A stretch of DNA of 64,000 nt from Paraglaciecola sp. MB-3u-78 (GTDB lineage: Bacteria > Pseudomonadota > Gammaproteobacteria > Enterobacterales > Alteromonadaceae), in NCBI RefSeq assembly GCF_002835935.1, contig NZ_PJCF01000010.1, forward strand, positions 62,001 through 126,000. Reading direction: 5' to 3'. A program made the translations under genes and the position numbers. This document shows, piece after piece, positions 26,181-35,285 of this stretch. Numbering within the stretch: position 1 is the first letter of the stretch; the number at the start of each line of letters is the position of its first letter. A model generated the notes under the pieces. It was not told the origin of the DNA. It did no database searches and worked only from the letters and a program-made list of their open reading frames with translations.

Positions 26181-27400
26181 TGTGAGTTCAATCGGTCAAT
26201 GCAACGCTATACTTAGATAAAGTGGAGGTGTTGCTATGACAAGAAGAAAAAAGATTTACTACAATGCACAACAAAGAACATTAATATGGGATCGATATCA
26301 GCAAGGCGATTCCTTGCATGACATTGGAAAGATGTTTGATCGATTTCATACCGGTGTACAAAGAATTATTTCGAGGGAAGGCGGAATAAGGCCTCGCCAA
26401 AAAACAAGATCCGCGTCACATTTAACACCTCAAGAAAGAGAAGAAATATCTCGCGGTTTGTCATCAAAATTATCAATTCGTGAAATAGCCAAACAGCTAA
26501 ATCGAGCACCTTCCAATGTATCTAGAGAGGTGAATCGAAATGGTGGGCGTGGAACATATCGAGCGAATAAAGCCGACACGGCCGCATGGGAGCGCGCAAA
26601 ACGGCCAAAGCCATGCAAACTCCTTTTAAACAAAGTCTTAGCACGGTTGGTTGCGATGAAGTTACATCGAACTTGGTCACCCCAGCAAATCGCAGGTTGG
26701 CTCATGCACACTTACTCTGATAAGGACTTCCATGTGTCTCATGAAACAATATACAAAACGCTATATATCCAGACAAGAGGGGCTTTAAAGAAAGAACTGT
26801 TAAAACATTTGAGGTCTCAACGCGTCATGAGACGCTCTAAACATGCCACCTTAAAAGGTAAAGGTTTAGGTAAAATAGTAGACGCAGTTAATATCAGTGA
26901 AAGACCGCCTGAAGTAGAAGATAGAGCTGTTCCAGGGCACTGGGAGGGTGATTTGATAGCAGGCTCAGGAAATAGTTATATAGCGACTCTAGTCGAACGT
27001 CACTCCCGATATGTAATGTTAGCCAAGGTTTCAAGTAATAAAACCGCCGCCGTAATTGACGCGCTAATTAAGCAATCTAAAAAATTACCAAGCGAGTTAT
27101 ATAAGACATTAACTTGGGATAGAGGATGCGAAATGTCTAATCATAAAAGGTTCACACTCGCTACCGATATTCAAGTGTACTTCTGCGATCCAAAGTCGCC
27201 GTGGCAGCGAGGCTCGAATGAAAATACCAACCGTTTACTGCGTCAATACTTCCCAAAAGGAACAGACCTAAATGAGCATTCTCAACTGAAATTAAGCCAA
27301 GTCGCCAGACAACTAAACGAAAGACCAAGAAAGACGTTAGACTATGAGACACCAGCAGAGCGATTTAACCAGTGTGTTGCACTGACCAGTTGAACTCACA
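26181..27400 (+). mobile_element. IS30-family insertion sequence
   Basis: The ends are inverted repeats of about 25 bp: tgtgagttcaatcggtcaat followed by gcaac at the left, and gttgc followed by actgaccagttgaactcaca at the right. GC flanks both sides (26179-26180 and 27401-27402), and the empty repeat copy at 63618 has a single GC, so a 2-bp target duplication is supported. The element is about 1.22 kb with one intact gene. Confidence 0.85.
26236..27393 (+). CDS. IS30-family transposase
   Basis: This 385-residue protein has an N-terminal helix-turn-helix (WDRYQQGDSLHDIGKMF) and a second one (LSSKLSIREIAKQLNRAPSN), then the DDE catalytic core with D in RAVPGHWEGDLI, D in LTWDRGCEMSNHK and E in SPWQRGSNENTNRLLRQYFP. 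The length and the order of motifs match intact IS30 transposases. GGAGGTG precedes the ATG. It appears functional. Confidence 0.92.
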   Translation: MTRRKKIYYNAQQRTLIWDRYQQGDSLHDIGKMFDRFHTGVQRIISREGGIRPRQKTRSASHLTPQEREEISRGLSSKLSIREIAKQLNRAPSNVSREVNRNGGRGTYRANKADTAAWERAKRPKPCKLLLNKVLARLVAMKLHRTWSPQQIAGWLMHTYSDKDFHVSHETIYKTLYIQTRGALKKELLKHLRSQRVMRRSKHATLKGKGLGKIVDAVNISERPPEVEDRAVPGHWEGDLIAGSGNSYIATLVERHSRYVMLAKVSSNKTAAVIDALIKQSKKLPSELYKTLTWDRGCEMSNHKRFTLATDIQVYFCDPKSPWQRGSNENTNRLLRQYFPKGTDLNEHSQLKLSQVARQLNERPRKTLDYETPAERFNQCVALTS

Positions 27401-27402
27401 GC

Positions 27403-27782
27403 ACTAAGCAGTCCTTAAAGGCTGCGTTTTTGTTTCTACATTAGGTCAGCAAAGTGGCATCGAGGTTAAATCTAGTAAACACAACATGTAGTGGTTGGTC
27501 GGGCTAAGTGGATAGCCCTTTTATTCAAACAGACTTACCTGAGGCGGCGCTCTATAATTTGAGGGCAATAATTCGACGACTTCGTTATTTTTTGTATTCA
27601 GGTGACTGAGTATCTTTTGGATCACCTATGGATTTTAGATGCTCGCTATAACCACCCAACACCGGATTGCTCACAGGTTTCTATTTCTATCGCAAAAATC
27701 CGTTAAGTATTGCACTGTGTCAAGCCTCAGCTTGAACTGTTGACAATCAATATCGTCAGGATATTGGCAAAAATAACGATAA
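27403..27782. repeat. Repeat remnants and intergenic sequence
   Basis: 27464-27516 matches the inverted block at 22742-22811, and 27527-27556 matches 24176-24205. The rest, up to the end of the leftward gene at 27783, shows no gene. Confidence 0.55.
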
Positions 27783-28124
27783 TTATATTCTGATCCGGCG
27801 GCGTTTTCGTAAGCCCTCTAATAAGCTACTCATTAATACTCGATTTACTCGGGTTTCATGCTTTTTAGCGAATGCTTCGATTTGTTCGTAGAGTTTTGCG
27901 TCTAGTTGGACGGAGCGTGATTTAGCTTTTCTATTGGGAGCGTAAAACACCACATGTTGTTTTTTGGTATACGCTGATTTGTTTTCAATATACTCCCTAA
28001 CAAATAAATCAAGCACCCCCCGTTGCTCACGTTTGACAGCTTCGGCGTATTCTTTCCATGCATCAAAGAGCCAATCAGGCATGGGTATTGAAGCCCACGC
28101 CCTATCAATATTTTTATTCTCCAC
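27783..28124 (-). CDS. TraY-like tandem ribbon-helix-helix protein (first copy)
   Basis: This 113-residue protein seems to contain two ribbon-helix-helix units: residues 12-45 (SIPMPDWLFDAWKEYAEAVK) and residues 68-106 (SRSVQLDAKLYEQIEAFAKK then NRVLMSSLLEGL). A tail rich in arginine follows. Tandem units in one chain are the TraY layout. It is transcribed away from the gene at 28467, and two TGTATG-N4-CATACA palindromes lie in the shared intergenic region. It probably represses that region. A similar protein lies at 34474-34794. Confidence 0.6.
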   Translation of the reverse strand: MENKNIDRAWASIPMPDWLFDAWKEYAEAVKREQRGVLDLFVREYIENKSAYTKKQHVVFYAPNRKAKSRSVQLDAKLYEQIEAFAKKHETRVNRVLMSSLLEGLRKRRRIRI

Positions 28125-28167
28125 AAAAAGGTTTCCGATTTTTATTAATTATTATTATTCGAAATTG

Positions 28168-28183
28168 TGTATGAGTACATACA
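28168..28183. promoter_or_regulatory. Palindromic operator, copy 1
   Basis: TGTATGAGTACATACA is a perfect TGTATG-N4-CATACA dyad. It lies about 44 bp upstream of the leftward ribbon-helix-helix gene start at 28124. Confidence 0.7.
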
Positions 28184-28353
28184 TCAAAACAATACCACAC
28201 AATTTTATATTTTGGCGCAAAACCCACATACAACCAATAGTGCTTTCATACTAATAACTATTGCGGATCAGAGTTAATCCATCAACTACGAGAAAAATAA
28301 CAACCGAAAATTTTGAAGTATTGTATAAAAATTAAGCAGATTAATTTATTTCG

Positions 28354-28371
28354 ATGTATGCTTACATACAT
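28354..28371. promoter_or_regulatory. Palindromic operator, copy 2
   Basis: ATGTATGCTTACATACAT has the same dyad as copies at 28168 and 34151, extended by one base pair on each side. It lies about 95 bp upstream of the gene at 28467. Confidence 0.75.
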
Positions 28372-28466
28372 TGCTTAACGGTTAGAGTTTTTACCGATGA
28401 AGCATGTGTTGAAATTCAATATGTTTGCTAGTTTCAAATCGAGCCTAGTTAAACAAGGAGCACTGC

Positions 28467-28820
28467 GTGAGCAGAAAATCAGTGTTTGTAAATAAGAAAG
28501 GCGTTGTGACACTCCCAGACTTTTTTAAACGAGGCTTTGGTGTTGTTCGGGATGGTGATGTGGTTCACATGAACCTTCCTGGCTTTAGTCTGTTGTCCGA
28601 TATACCTAATAGCACTGATAAATCAGTTTCATATAAAGTAGCGCAGTTTTTGATAACACATTTTCATCCTGATGCGTCCCATAATGCTGAGCTTGTAGCG
28701 GAATTAGAAAGCGAATTTGTTGTTCCTACATTAACCAATGGTGGCTTGGTGCCCCATGAAACAATTAAAGATTGGCTGTTTTGGCATGGTAAGAAAAATG
28801 ATTTGGTAGGTGGCTATTAA
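28467..28820 (+). CDS. Small hypothetical protein, paralogue of 33705-34061
   Basis: This 117-residue soluble protein starts at GTG, with AAGGAG 6 bases upstream. The segments PGFSLLSDIPNSTDKSVSYK and GGLVPHETIKDWLFW align with PDKIPLLDNTLNQISDAILG and GGIIPLENILEWVEL of the protein at 33705-34061, so the two are diverged paralogues. It is divergent from a TraY-like gene and 33 bp ahead of the TonB-dependent receptor gene, perhaps in one operon with it. The function is unknown. Confidence 0.6.
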   Translation: MSRKSVFVNKKGVVTLPDFFKRGFGVVRDGDVVHMNLPGFSLLSDIPNSTDKSVSYKVAQFLITHFHPDASHNAELVAELESEFVVPTLTNGGLVPHETIKDWLFWHGKKNDLVGGY

Positions 28821-28853
28821 GGTAGTAAAAAAGGAGTACTAAAGGAATACTAT

Positions 28854-31079
28854 ATGTTGAAAGTGACTGATACATGCCTACTTAAAGCCTCGTGCATATT
28901 TTTAGCCCTTCCCTTTAGTGCGCTCGCAGAGAATGATCCCTTCGATCCGTTTAACATCAGTGATGCAGATATAAATTTAGTTACCCCGTCCCTACTTTCC
29001 GCTGCGTCAAGTGAAAGCCCTGTAAGCGTCACGAAACTTACTGCTTCTGATCTTGAGTTGTTGGGTATTAGCAATATAGTTGACGCACTCAGATTAGTGC
29101 CTGGCATGTTGATTGCTGATGAGTTCGGCAGTGGCTCAGTGGTGGGTTATCATGGCACTAACGTCAATGTCCCAAGGCGAATGGAAGTCCTTTTTAATGG
29201 TCACAGCATTTATCGTCCAGGTTATGCCGGATTGAACTGGCAACGCCTACCACTGGATATACCTGATCTGACTAGTATTGAGATCATACGGGGTGCCTCG
29301 GTTGTTGATTTTGGTAGCAATGCATTCCAAGCTACCGTAAACCTGATCCAAAAACCGTTAGCGACAATGCCCAGTGCAAAGCTGGAGGCATCGCTTGGAC
29401 AGGACACACATAGAATATGGGCTGGCACTAAATACGCTTTTGACAATGGGCAGGTATTTGCGCGCTTTTTCCAAGAATATAATTCTGGTTTTGATGTCAG
29501 TGCGGCGGGTAAAAAAATCCCAGACGACACAAAAGGGAAAAATATCCTAATGAGCGGCATCGTTGATGTGTTCGATAATACATTGATTGATTTCAGCTTT
29601 ATGAGTAAACGGTATAACTTTGAATTCCCAGGATTTTTAGGGGTAGACACCCAAAACGCCTTAGTCGTAGCGAGTAATTCGCTAATAAATATTGGGAATA
29701 TTGAAGATAATTCAGATCACGCAGTGCTTAAATTAAGTTCAAAAGATAATTTCGCCGGTACACACATAGAATGGAAGATAGCGGCCAACTACACCCATGT
29801 AGAGCGGAAACAACCCATTCGTTCGTGCCAACCAGCTTACGTGTTTGATCCACTATTGGCCAAAATTGATGACAGCCCTAACATCCATTTAGTGAGTTCC
29901 GATTTTGACCTTTTCTTTAAGTCTGGGTTTGAAACCGGAAATGTGGTGCTTAAGGACTCAATTGTAAACCCCTTAGAACAGAGTGACTTTGACCTATTAC
30001 TTCAGATGGGTCAACGAATGCAGGCTCTTGGAATAGACCCAGGTTATGAGCCAATTTGTACCAACACTAATATCGATGTAGAAGAATCTCGTTATGCTGT
30101 CAACGGGCGCGCTAAGTTCAAACCCCATGAAAAAATGTGGTTTTCAGCTACCGCTGAGCTACGTAGAGATGAAGCTCAGAGTGAAACGTATTTGGGTGGC
30201 GAAACTAAAAGCGACAGCTATAGGGCAAGCGCCAGTGTGCAGTATGCAATGCCAAAAAACGACCTTTTGAATGTTGGCGTGATGTTTGAGGATAACGACC
30301 GGACAGGATCAGCACTGTCATACCGCGTTGCTTATATTCATCAGATCGACAAATTACAGTCGGTACGGCTAACCTATTCTGATTCGAAACGTTTGCCCGA
30401 CATATATGAAACTGAACGCGTATGGCGATTCTTCCACACATTCCTAGATGGATTCGTCGATTATTTAGGGCAACGGGAAGCGTACTTTTTTCGTACATCA
30501 ACCTCCCCTGAAGGATTAAAGGCAGAGACCAACCGCACCGTCGAGATTGGCTATCAAATATCAGGCGCGCTTAATAAATATCATCTTGATGCAAAACTAT
30601 TTCAGGAAGAATATCGGGATATGATCAGCGAGCCGTTCGATTTTTTTGATTTTAGATTATCCAATAAGGGTGAGAACAGATTAAGAGGCATTGAGTTTGG
30701 TGGCCATTACCAGTTTGATTTTGCGAAGATTGGTGCATCCTATCTCTATTTAGACTCACAGACTAAGACCCCGTTTGAAGGATCACTATACAGTCGTCAT
30801 TCTGGCAGTGTGTGGACAATAGTCCCTATCACGAATGCGATATATGTGGGTGGCACCGTGACGGGGAATTCTGATATAGGGGGAGCGTCACATCTTCGAG
30901 TAGATACCACCTTGTCTTACAAAACGATGCTGTTCAATAAAGACATATTGAGTCAACTTATCTTTCGGCGCTATCCGGATGAATTTAGAGCGTTTACAGA
31001 ATTTTCTGAAACGTTCCCAAATGTCATTAAGTACAACAACCGAAACCAAGTAACAATCAACTTCTCATTAAGTTTCTAG
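28854..31079 (+). CDS. TonB-dependent outer-membrane receptor
   Basis: This 741-residue protein has a signal peptide (residues 1-26), a plug domain (SVTKLTASDLELLGISNIVD, then ALRLVPGM, and later DIPDLTSIEIIRGAS at the usual plug end) and a 22-strand-type barrel ending in the terminal phenylalanine of FSLSF. The family imports siderophores, cobalamin, sugars or other ligands using TonB energy; the substrate cannot be inferred. Ten bases separate it from a lipoprotein gene. It is unusual between transfer-region regulators on a plasmid. The second residue stretch DPFDPFNISDAD has no clear TonB box. Confidence 0.88.
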   Translation: MLKVTDTCLLKASCIFLALPFSALAENDPFDPFNISDADINLVTPSLLSAASSESPVSVTKLTASDLELLGISNIVDALRLVPGMLIADEFGSGSVVGYHGTNVNVPRRMEVLFNGHSIYRPGYAGLNWQRLPLDIPDLTSIEIIRGASVVDFGSNAFQATVNLIQKPLATMPSAKLEASLGQDTHRIWAGTKYAFDNGQVFARFFQEYNSGFDVSAAGKKIPDDTKGKNILMSGIVDVFDNTLIDFSFMSKRYNFEFPGFLGVDTQNALVVASNSLINIGNIEDNSDHAVLKLSSKDNFAGTHIEWKIAANYTHVERKQPIRSCQPAYVFDPLLAKIDDSPNIHLVSSDFDLFFKSGFETGNVVLKDSIVNPLEQSDFDLLLQMGQRMQALGIDPGYEPICTNTNIDVEESRYAVNGRAKFKPHEKMWFSATAELRRDEAQSETYLGGETKSDSYRASASVQYAMPKNDLLNVGVMFEDNDRTGSALSYRVAYIHQIDKLQSVRLTYSDSKRLPDIYETERVWRFFHTFLDGFVDYLGQREAYFFRTSTSPEGLKAETNRTVEIGYQISGALNKYHLDAKLFQEEYRDMISEPFDFFDFRLSNKGENRLRGIEFGGHYQFDFAKIGASYLYLDSQTKTPFEGSLYSRHSGSVWTIVPITNAIYVGGTVTGNSDIGGASHLRVDTTLSYKTMLFNKDILSQLIFRRYPDEFRAFTEFSETFPNVIKYNNRNQVTINFSLSF

Positions 31080-31088
31080 GATGAAATT

Positions 31089-32315
31089 ATGAAAATTAAA
31101 TATAGCGGAGTATTTATATCAAGTGTGTTGGTCCTTATGACTGGGTGTGGATCTGGAAGTGAACCGACGACACTCCCCTCCCCTGCTCCTGTTGTGACGA
31201 CACAGCAAGGAAATTTCTATCTAGGTAATATTAGCGGCGTTAATTATGTTTCAGGAAATACCAGCGGAACGATATCCACAGACGGTGAATTTGAATATGA
31301 GCTGATTGATGGAATTGAACAACCCGTGGAGTTTTCTGTAGCAGGTATTGAATTAGGTACAACATTAGGCAAATCTGTTGTCACCCCAATCGACCTAGTG
31401 GTGGATGGAACTGTTGATAGTGTTCAGGTTATTAATAAAATAGCCCTACTACGCTTATTGTCTGTGGATCCGTCCTCAAAGTTTAACGTGAATATTGATC
31501 AACGTTTGATAGATAATGCCACTGACTTTGCATGGCCACAGCCCGATTTTACCTCGACCGAGTTCTCCACTTCTACACAGATGGTGCAAATACTTGGAGA
31601 TATCAATGTGTTTTTGTTGTCGCAAAAAAGTATACCCACTTTTGGTGAGTCACAGGCGTATTTAAAACAACGAATGTACTGTGCAGCAAGTGGTATTTAT
31701 TATGGCGACATTGCAGGGGATGACACTGGACATCTTACGTTCGGTATCAACCCCATAGATGGCAGCATGACGACGCTTGGCTGGAGCGATACGGCCCAAA
31801 ACTTTATTTTTGTTCAAGCCCCTGCATCACCTGATTATGCTGGTGCTATCCGCTTTGTTAGTGGTGCTTCACTAAGCGGCGATAACTATGATGGCGTCAT
31901 AACGCATTTTAGTGTTGCGCAAGGTACATGGACTAACACGATCGCACAAACGAGTGGCACGTTCACTGCGCAGCATCTGGACAGAGATGTGTCAGCGGTG
32001 CATCATTTTTCTGCTGCGTATATTGCGGTCTACCCGGTTTTTGGTCCTGGCCCTGCGGGAACATATTCATTTAGTCTGCACCAAGACGGTACTGTCACCG
32101 GTACTCAGGTAAATATCGCGTTTGGCAGCACCACTACCACCCCGATTACAGGCACTTGGGATAGTGGACTTTTGAGCGCGACCGTCGAAGGAGGAGCCGC
32201 CATCAACGCGTCGCTCGATTTTGGTAACATGGCAATGTTCGGTGAGTGGTCAGACTCTAATGCCCCTATAACGAGTGGTGGGATCATCGGTACTGGCTGT
32301 CAATTAAACGAATGA
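31089..32315 (+). CDS. Lipoprotein partner of the TonB-dependent receptor
   Basis: This 408-residue protein has a lipoprotein signal peptide with lipobox LMTGC (residues 16-20). The mature part starts with a low-complexity linker (SGSEPTTLPSPAPVV) and continues as a strand-rich domain with repeated glycine turns. A TGTISTDGEFEYE segment resembles domains in other surface lipoproteins. It is probably surface-exposed or periplasmic and may assist the receptor, as SusD- or HmuY-type partners do, but it has no similarity I can name. It is convergent with the gene ending at 32316, with no spacer. Confidence 0.7.
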   Translation: MKIKYSGVFISSVLVLMTGCGSGSEPTTLPSPAPVVTTQQGNFYLGNISGVNYVSGNTSGTISTDGEFEYELIDGIEQPVEFSVAGIELGTTLGKSVVTPIDLVVDGTVDSVQVINKIALLRLLSVDPSSKFNVNIDQRLIDNATDFAWPQPDFTSTEFSTSTQMVQILGDINVFLLSQKSIPTFGESQAYLKQRMYCAASGIYYGDIAGDDTGHLTFGINPIDGSMTTLGWSDTAQNFIFVQAPASPDYAGAIRFVSGASLSGDNYDGVITHFSVAQGTWTNTIAQTSGTFTAQHLDRDVSAVHHFSAAYIAVYPVFGPGPAGTYSFSLHQDGTVTGTQVNIAFGSTTTTPITGTWDSGLLSATVEGGAAINASLDFGNMAMFGEWSDSNAPITSGGIIGTGCQLNE

Positions 32316-33500
32316 TCACATCAAGAGGTCGTTTAGTTTGATCAGATCACGTCTGAGCAGGTCTCTAAACACTAAATGGTGAGCCAAGCGGTTCATCATT
32401 AACCCAGATTTATCGCAGAAAGATTTTAACCTTTCATAATGTCCGTCTGATATCCAAAATGCATGAGCTTTAGAAGACGGTGGTGAAGAGTAAAGTGACA
32501 TATAACCCGTATCTTCGTCCTGCGCTGCATCATCATTTCGGAGTAACTCATCAATCAACGCCTCGACATAGCCCTGATGACTTTTCTTTGAATCTTCTAT
32601 GGCCGTTTTAATGCATTTGATCATATCTGTTGGACAAACAACTTGAACGGATTTCCTCAGGGTTTTTTCAACACCGTACACATAAAGACGGCAAGAGGTA
32701 TTTTTTTTCATATGCTTTATGAATGATTTTACTTGATCCGACTTTTCATCACCATCAATGATAACAATAGTCGATTTGGATTGATAACAAAGTGCCGCCT
32801 CGCCGCTGGCAGCGTAACCAAGTGAGAGCATTCTTGCTTCAGCAGTCTTAGGTTTTAACGTGGTTGTGTGGCCTTCTTTATCCATAAATCTGATCTCATC
32901 ATCTGATATCGATGCTACTTGCTTGAGTGAATGGGGATTCTGGGTCTGAAAAACGATATCACCGACTGACAAGTGAAGTATTGCTTCATAATAAAACACA
33001 GCTTTAATAACCGCTTTCTGGAAAGTCGGAGAGGTTAAATCAAACACAAATTTGTGATTAGATTTCAAACTGACGAATTGAATTTGGGAGGCTTGTTTTT
33101 CAACCCGCAGCACCTTGAGCAGGTCGCCTTTTGCGGCAACAGAGCCGCTAATATTTAAGTCGGTTTTTAGCTCAATAACAGTCGAAGAGTATCGCCCTGC
33201 ATTAAAGTTTTGAATATTGGTTGGTTCAGATACTTCCAGTGGATAACATACTTGCAATGATACAAAACCTGGTTCGATATACCCTGACTTTTGAAGAAAC
33301 GCCTTGACCGGATTATCTAAACTCACTTGCTTATAATTATCAGGGGCTGAAAGCCTAATGTGGGTAGAGACAGTTTCCAGCAAAGATCTCGTCGCTAAAG
33401 ACTCCTGCAGCAGTTCAAGATATTTTTCAATCGCTATCGCAGAGCGGTTTTTGATACCTTTTATCTTAGTCGTCTCTATCTTTAAATCATGTTCAGACAT
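32316..33500 (-). CDS. Unknown protein, possibly related to the C-terminal region of TraI
   Basis: This 394-residue soluble protein has no signal peptide. The middle part (SVGDIVFQTQNPHS, later IRFMDKEGHTTTLKP) reads like the small beta-barrel regions of the F-plasmid TraI relaxase-helicase. The following part (STIVIIDGDEKSDQV, SCRLYVYGVEKTLRK) reads like the vestigial helicase region after it, as judged by eye. The C-terminal 40 residues (DGHYERLKSFCDKSGLMMNR) look like a ribbon-helix-helix segment. If correct, it is a stand-alone fragment or accessory of relaxase. No relaxase motifs (HUH, Walker A) are present. It may share control with the palindrome at 33589. Confidence 0.4.
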   Translation of the reverse strand: MSEHDLKIETTKIKGIKNRSAIAIEKYLELLQESLATRSLLETVSTHIRLSAPDNYKQVSLDNPVKAFLQKSGYIEPGFVSLQVCYPLEVSEPTNIQNFNAGRYSSTVIELKTDLNISGSVAAKGDLLKVLRVEKQASQIQFVSLKSNHKFVFDLTSPTFQKAVIKAVFYYEAILHLSVGDIVFQTQNPHSLKQVASISDDEIRFMDKEGHTTTLKPKTAEARMLSLGYAASGEAALCYQSKSTIVIIDGDEKSDQVKSFIKHMKKNTSCRLYVYGVEKTLRKSVQVVCPTDMIKCIKTAIEDSKKSHQGYVEALIDELLRNDDAAQDEDTGYMSLYSSPPSSKAHAFWISDGHYERLKSFCDKSGLMMNRLAHHLVFRDLLRRDLIKLNDLLM

Positions 33501-33588
33501 GCGGGAAGTGTACCTATAATCGCATTAACAACGGATGATCAAGGGTATTGTGGCCGTTATTACAGTTTAAGAATATCAATGTAGACCT

Positions 33589-33603
33589 ATTGTAATACAA
33601 TAA
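33589..33603. promoter_or_regulatory. Palindrome upstream of the 394-residue gene
   Basis: TATTGTAATACAATA is a perfect 15-base dyad around a central A/T. It lies about 90 bp upstream of the start at 33500, where it could be an operator. It is AT-rich, so a chance match is possible. Confidence 0.4.
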
Positions 33604-33704
33604 AGAAATACTTGTCAGGTATCAAAAGAGAGGAAAAGCACGAATAAATAGTCGAAGTGCGCACACATCGAACGGGGTTTGGTGACATAACAGCCGCTGT
33701 ACTA

Positions 33705-34061
33705 TTAGGTCTGGACGGCTAAAAGGTGGGTGTTAGCGACAGTTATTGTGTGTTTTAGTGCCAGAAAAACACTCTTCGCATCCTCATTTAATTCAACCCA
33801 TTCCAGTATATTTTCGAGCGGAATAATACCGCCTTCGGCGGGCATCATTGTGAGCATGCTTTCTGTAAAGTCATTAATGATAGCCTTTTGACACAAGGCT
33901 CCATCACAAAACCACCCTAATATAGCGTCAGAAATCTGATTTAATGTATTATCTAAAAGGGGAATTTTATCAGGATTTTCGATGACAATTTCATTCTCTC
34001 CCATTGATAATAAAATGGAATGAATACCGACCGGAATGTGTGCTTTTGGTGAAGTGTCCAT
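33705..34061 (-). CDS. Small hypothetical protein, paralogue of 28467-28820
   Basis: This 118-residue soluble protein aligns in order with the protein at 28467 over about 80 residues, best in GGIIPLENILEWVEL against GGLVPHETIKDWLFW. It is divergent from the second TraY-like gene at 34474, with the third TGTATG-N4-CATACA palindrome in between. This mirrors the arrangement at 28124/28467. The function is unknown; the pairing with tandem ribbon-helix-helix proteins suggests a regulatory role. Confidence 0.55.
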   Translation of the reverse strand: MDTSPKAHIPVGIHSILLSMGENEIVIENPDKIPLLDNTLNQISDAILGWFCDGALCQKAIINDFTESMLTMMPAEGGIIPLENILEWVELNEDAKSVFLALKHTITVANTHLLAVQT

Positions 34062-34473
34062 TGTTTTGCTCAGTGGTTAGTGAAGTGACCAGGTCAAATG
34101 AAGCTATACGCGCTATTTGACTAAATTAAACACACCATAATCACATCTCAATGTATGTTTACATACATTTAAATAAAACACATAGTATTGAATTTGGCAA
34201 GACAGAAAACACATAAAAACATTAATATAGTTTGTAATCACAGTATTAATATAAAATTTAACCATATAAAACAATGTTATATAGAAATAGTGTGACATCA
34301 CATAAAAACTAACCTGCATTATAAAACTATTATGTTCAGCAAAAAATAATAAAATAAAAAACCTTTGTAATACAACCACTAATAATAAATATCCTCTTTC
34401 TTCTTGTTTATTCATTGTATTACTATCCTAATACAGTCTATACCTAACGTATGAGATTAAAGCGGAGTTCACA
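34062..34473. promoter_or_regulatory. Divergent regulatory region before the transfer genes
   Basis: This 412-bp, very AT-rich region separates two divergent genes. It contains the palindrome at 34151-34168 and a gtattac-n4-ctaatac inverted motif near 34424. This is a natural place for the transfer promoter and possibly oriT, but I could not identify a nic site. Confidence 0.45.
34151..34168. promoter_or_regulatory. Palindromic operator, copy 3
   Basis: ATGTATGTTTACATACAT shares the same arms as the sites at 28168 and 28354, with only the four-base centre differing. It lies about 90 bp upstream of the leftward gene at 34061. Confidence 0.75.
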
Positions 34474-34794
34474 GTGAGTCGTGTCATTAAGCCGATCAAC
34501 ATTCGCACTGAGGAGCATGAAGTATTACTAAGCTCTGCCAAGGCGTTGCGTATGCCACTTAAAGATTATATTGAGTCTGTTTTAGTGGTCTATATGGCAA
34601 TAGTGATGGAGGAAAAATGTGTGAAGTTCGAAGTGCCTCAGAAAATACAAACGCCAAAAGCGTTTGCTATGAGTGTCAATATTGCCCGACAAGTCAAAGA
34701 AATGAGCGGCAGGAAAGGGGTATCACAAGTGAATTTTATTTATTCTGCAATAATGTGGCATCTGGCACTGCTCCCCAAAAAGGTTATCTCGTGA
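34474..34794 (+). CDS. TraY-like tandem ribbon-helix-helix protein (second copy)
   Basis: This 106-residue protein starts at GTG, with GCGGAG upstream. Two ribbon-helix-helix-like units are visible: residues 5-45 (IKPINIRTEEHEVLLSSAKA) and residues 58-95 (PKAFAMSVNIARQVKEMSGR). It stands at the head of the transfer operon; its stop overlaps the GTG of the next gene. Position and architecture match TraY-type proteins, which bind oriT and activate the transfer promoter. It is similar in layout to the protein at 27783. Confidence 0.6.
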   Translation: MSRVIKPINIRTEEHEVLLSSAKALRMPLKDYIESVLVVYMAIVMEEKCVKFEVPQKIQTPKAFAMSVNIARQVKEMSGRKGVSQVNFIYSAIMWHLALLPKKVIS

Positions 34795-35285
34795 AAATTT
34801 GTATAGCTATACTAATACTGTTCAGTGCTTTTTCGACGAAAGCGTTCGAACACACTGTGGTCAAAGGTGATTCGCTGTGGTTGCTGTCGCAACAATACCT
34901 AGGCACCGGCGTCAACTGGAAACAAATTTTGTACGCTGATGGCACGAAACCACACGCACATAATTTAGCGATTGGCCGCGTTGTTACAGTCAGCGAGTTT
35001 GGAGCGCAGCGCTTTCAAGCACCTCAATCAGCAACCCCCACTACAGCCCAAAGAGCAACGAAATCAAGTCACATCGCCTCACGAGGAACGTCATTGTCGT
35101 TTAATACCGCGCTTTATTGTTGTGGGGCAGAGGTTGTGACGATGGACGCGCAAGGAATATTTATTGTTATTCCGCAACCCCATCCTTTTGTAACCCAATC
35201 CTATGCGCCGGTTAAGCAAGAAATGGCGACATTTATGAACATTAAAATATCTAAGGAATTGTTCGATGCGATCAACACTAATTAG
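34791..35285 (+). CDS. LysM-domain secreted protein
   Basis: A GTG at 34791, overlapping the previous stop, gives a 164-residue protein with a signal peptide (KICIAILILFSAFSTKAF) and a LysM domain at residues 20-65 (HTVVKGDSLWLLSQQYLG then NWKQILYAD). LysM binds peptidoglycan, so it may anchor or open the wall for the transfer apparatus. Two adjacent cysteines (LYCCGAE) occur in the C-terminal half. The end overlaps the DsbC-like gene by 20 bases. Confidence 0.75.
   Translation: MKICIAILILFSAFSTKAFEHTVVKGDSLWLLSQQYLGTGVNWKQILYADGTKPHAHNLAIGRVVTVSEFGAQRFQAPQSATPTTAQRATKSSHIASRGTSLSFNTALYCCGAEVVTMDAQGIFIVIPQPHPFVTQSYAPVKQEMATFMNIKISKELFDAINTN

Noticed and set aside
34807-34818. ctatactaatac, also at 44121 and 54807, as a possible repeated operator
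   Set aside because: Two of the three copies lie in signal-peptide codons for Ala-Ile-Leu-Ile, so codon usage explains them.
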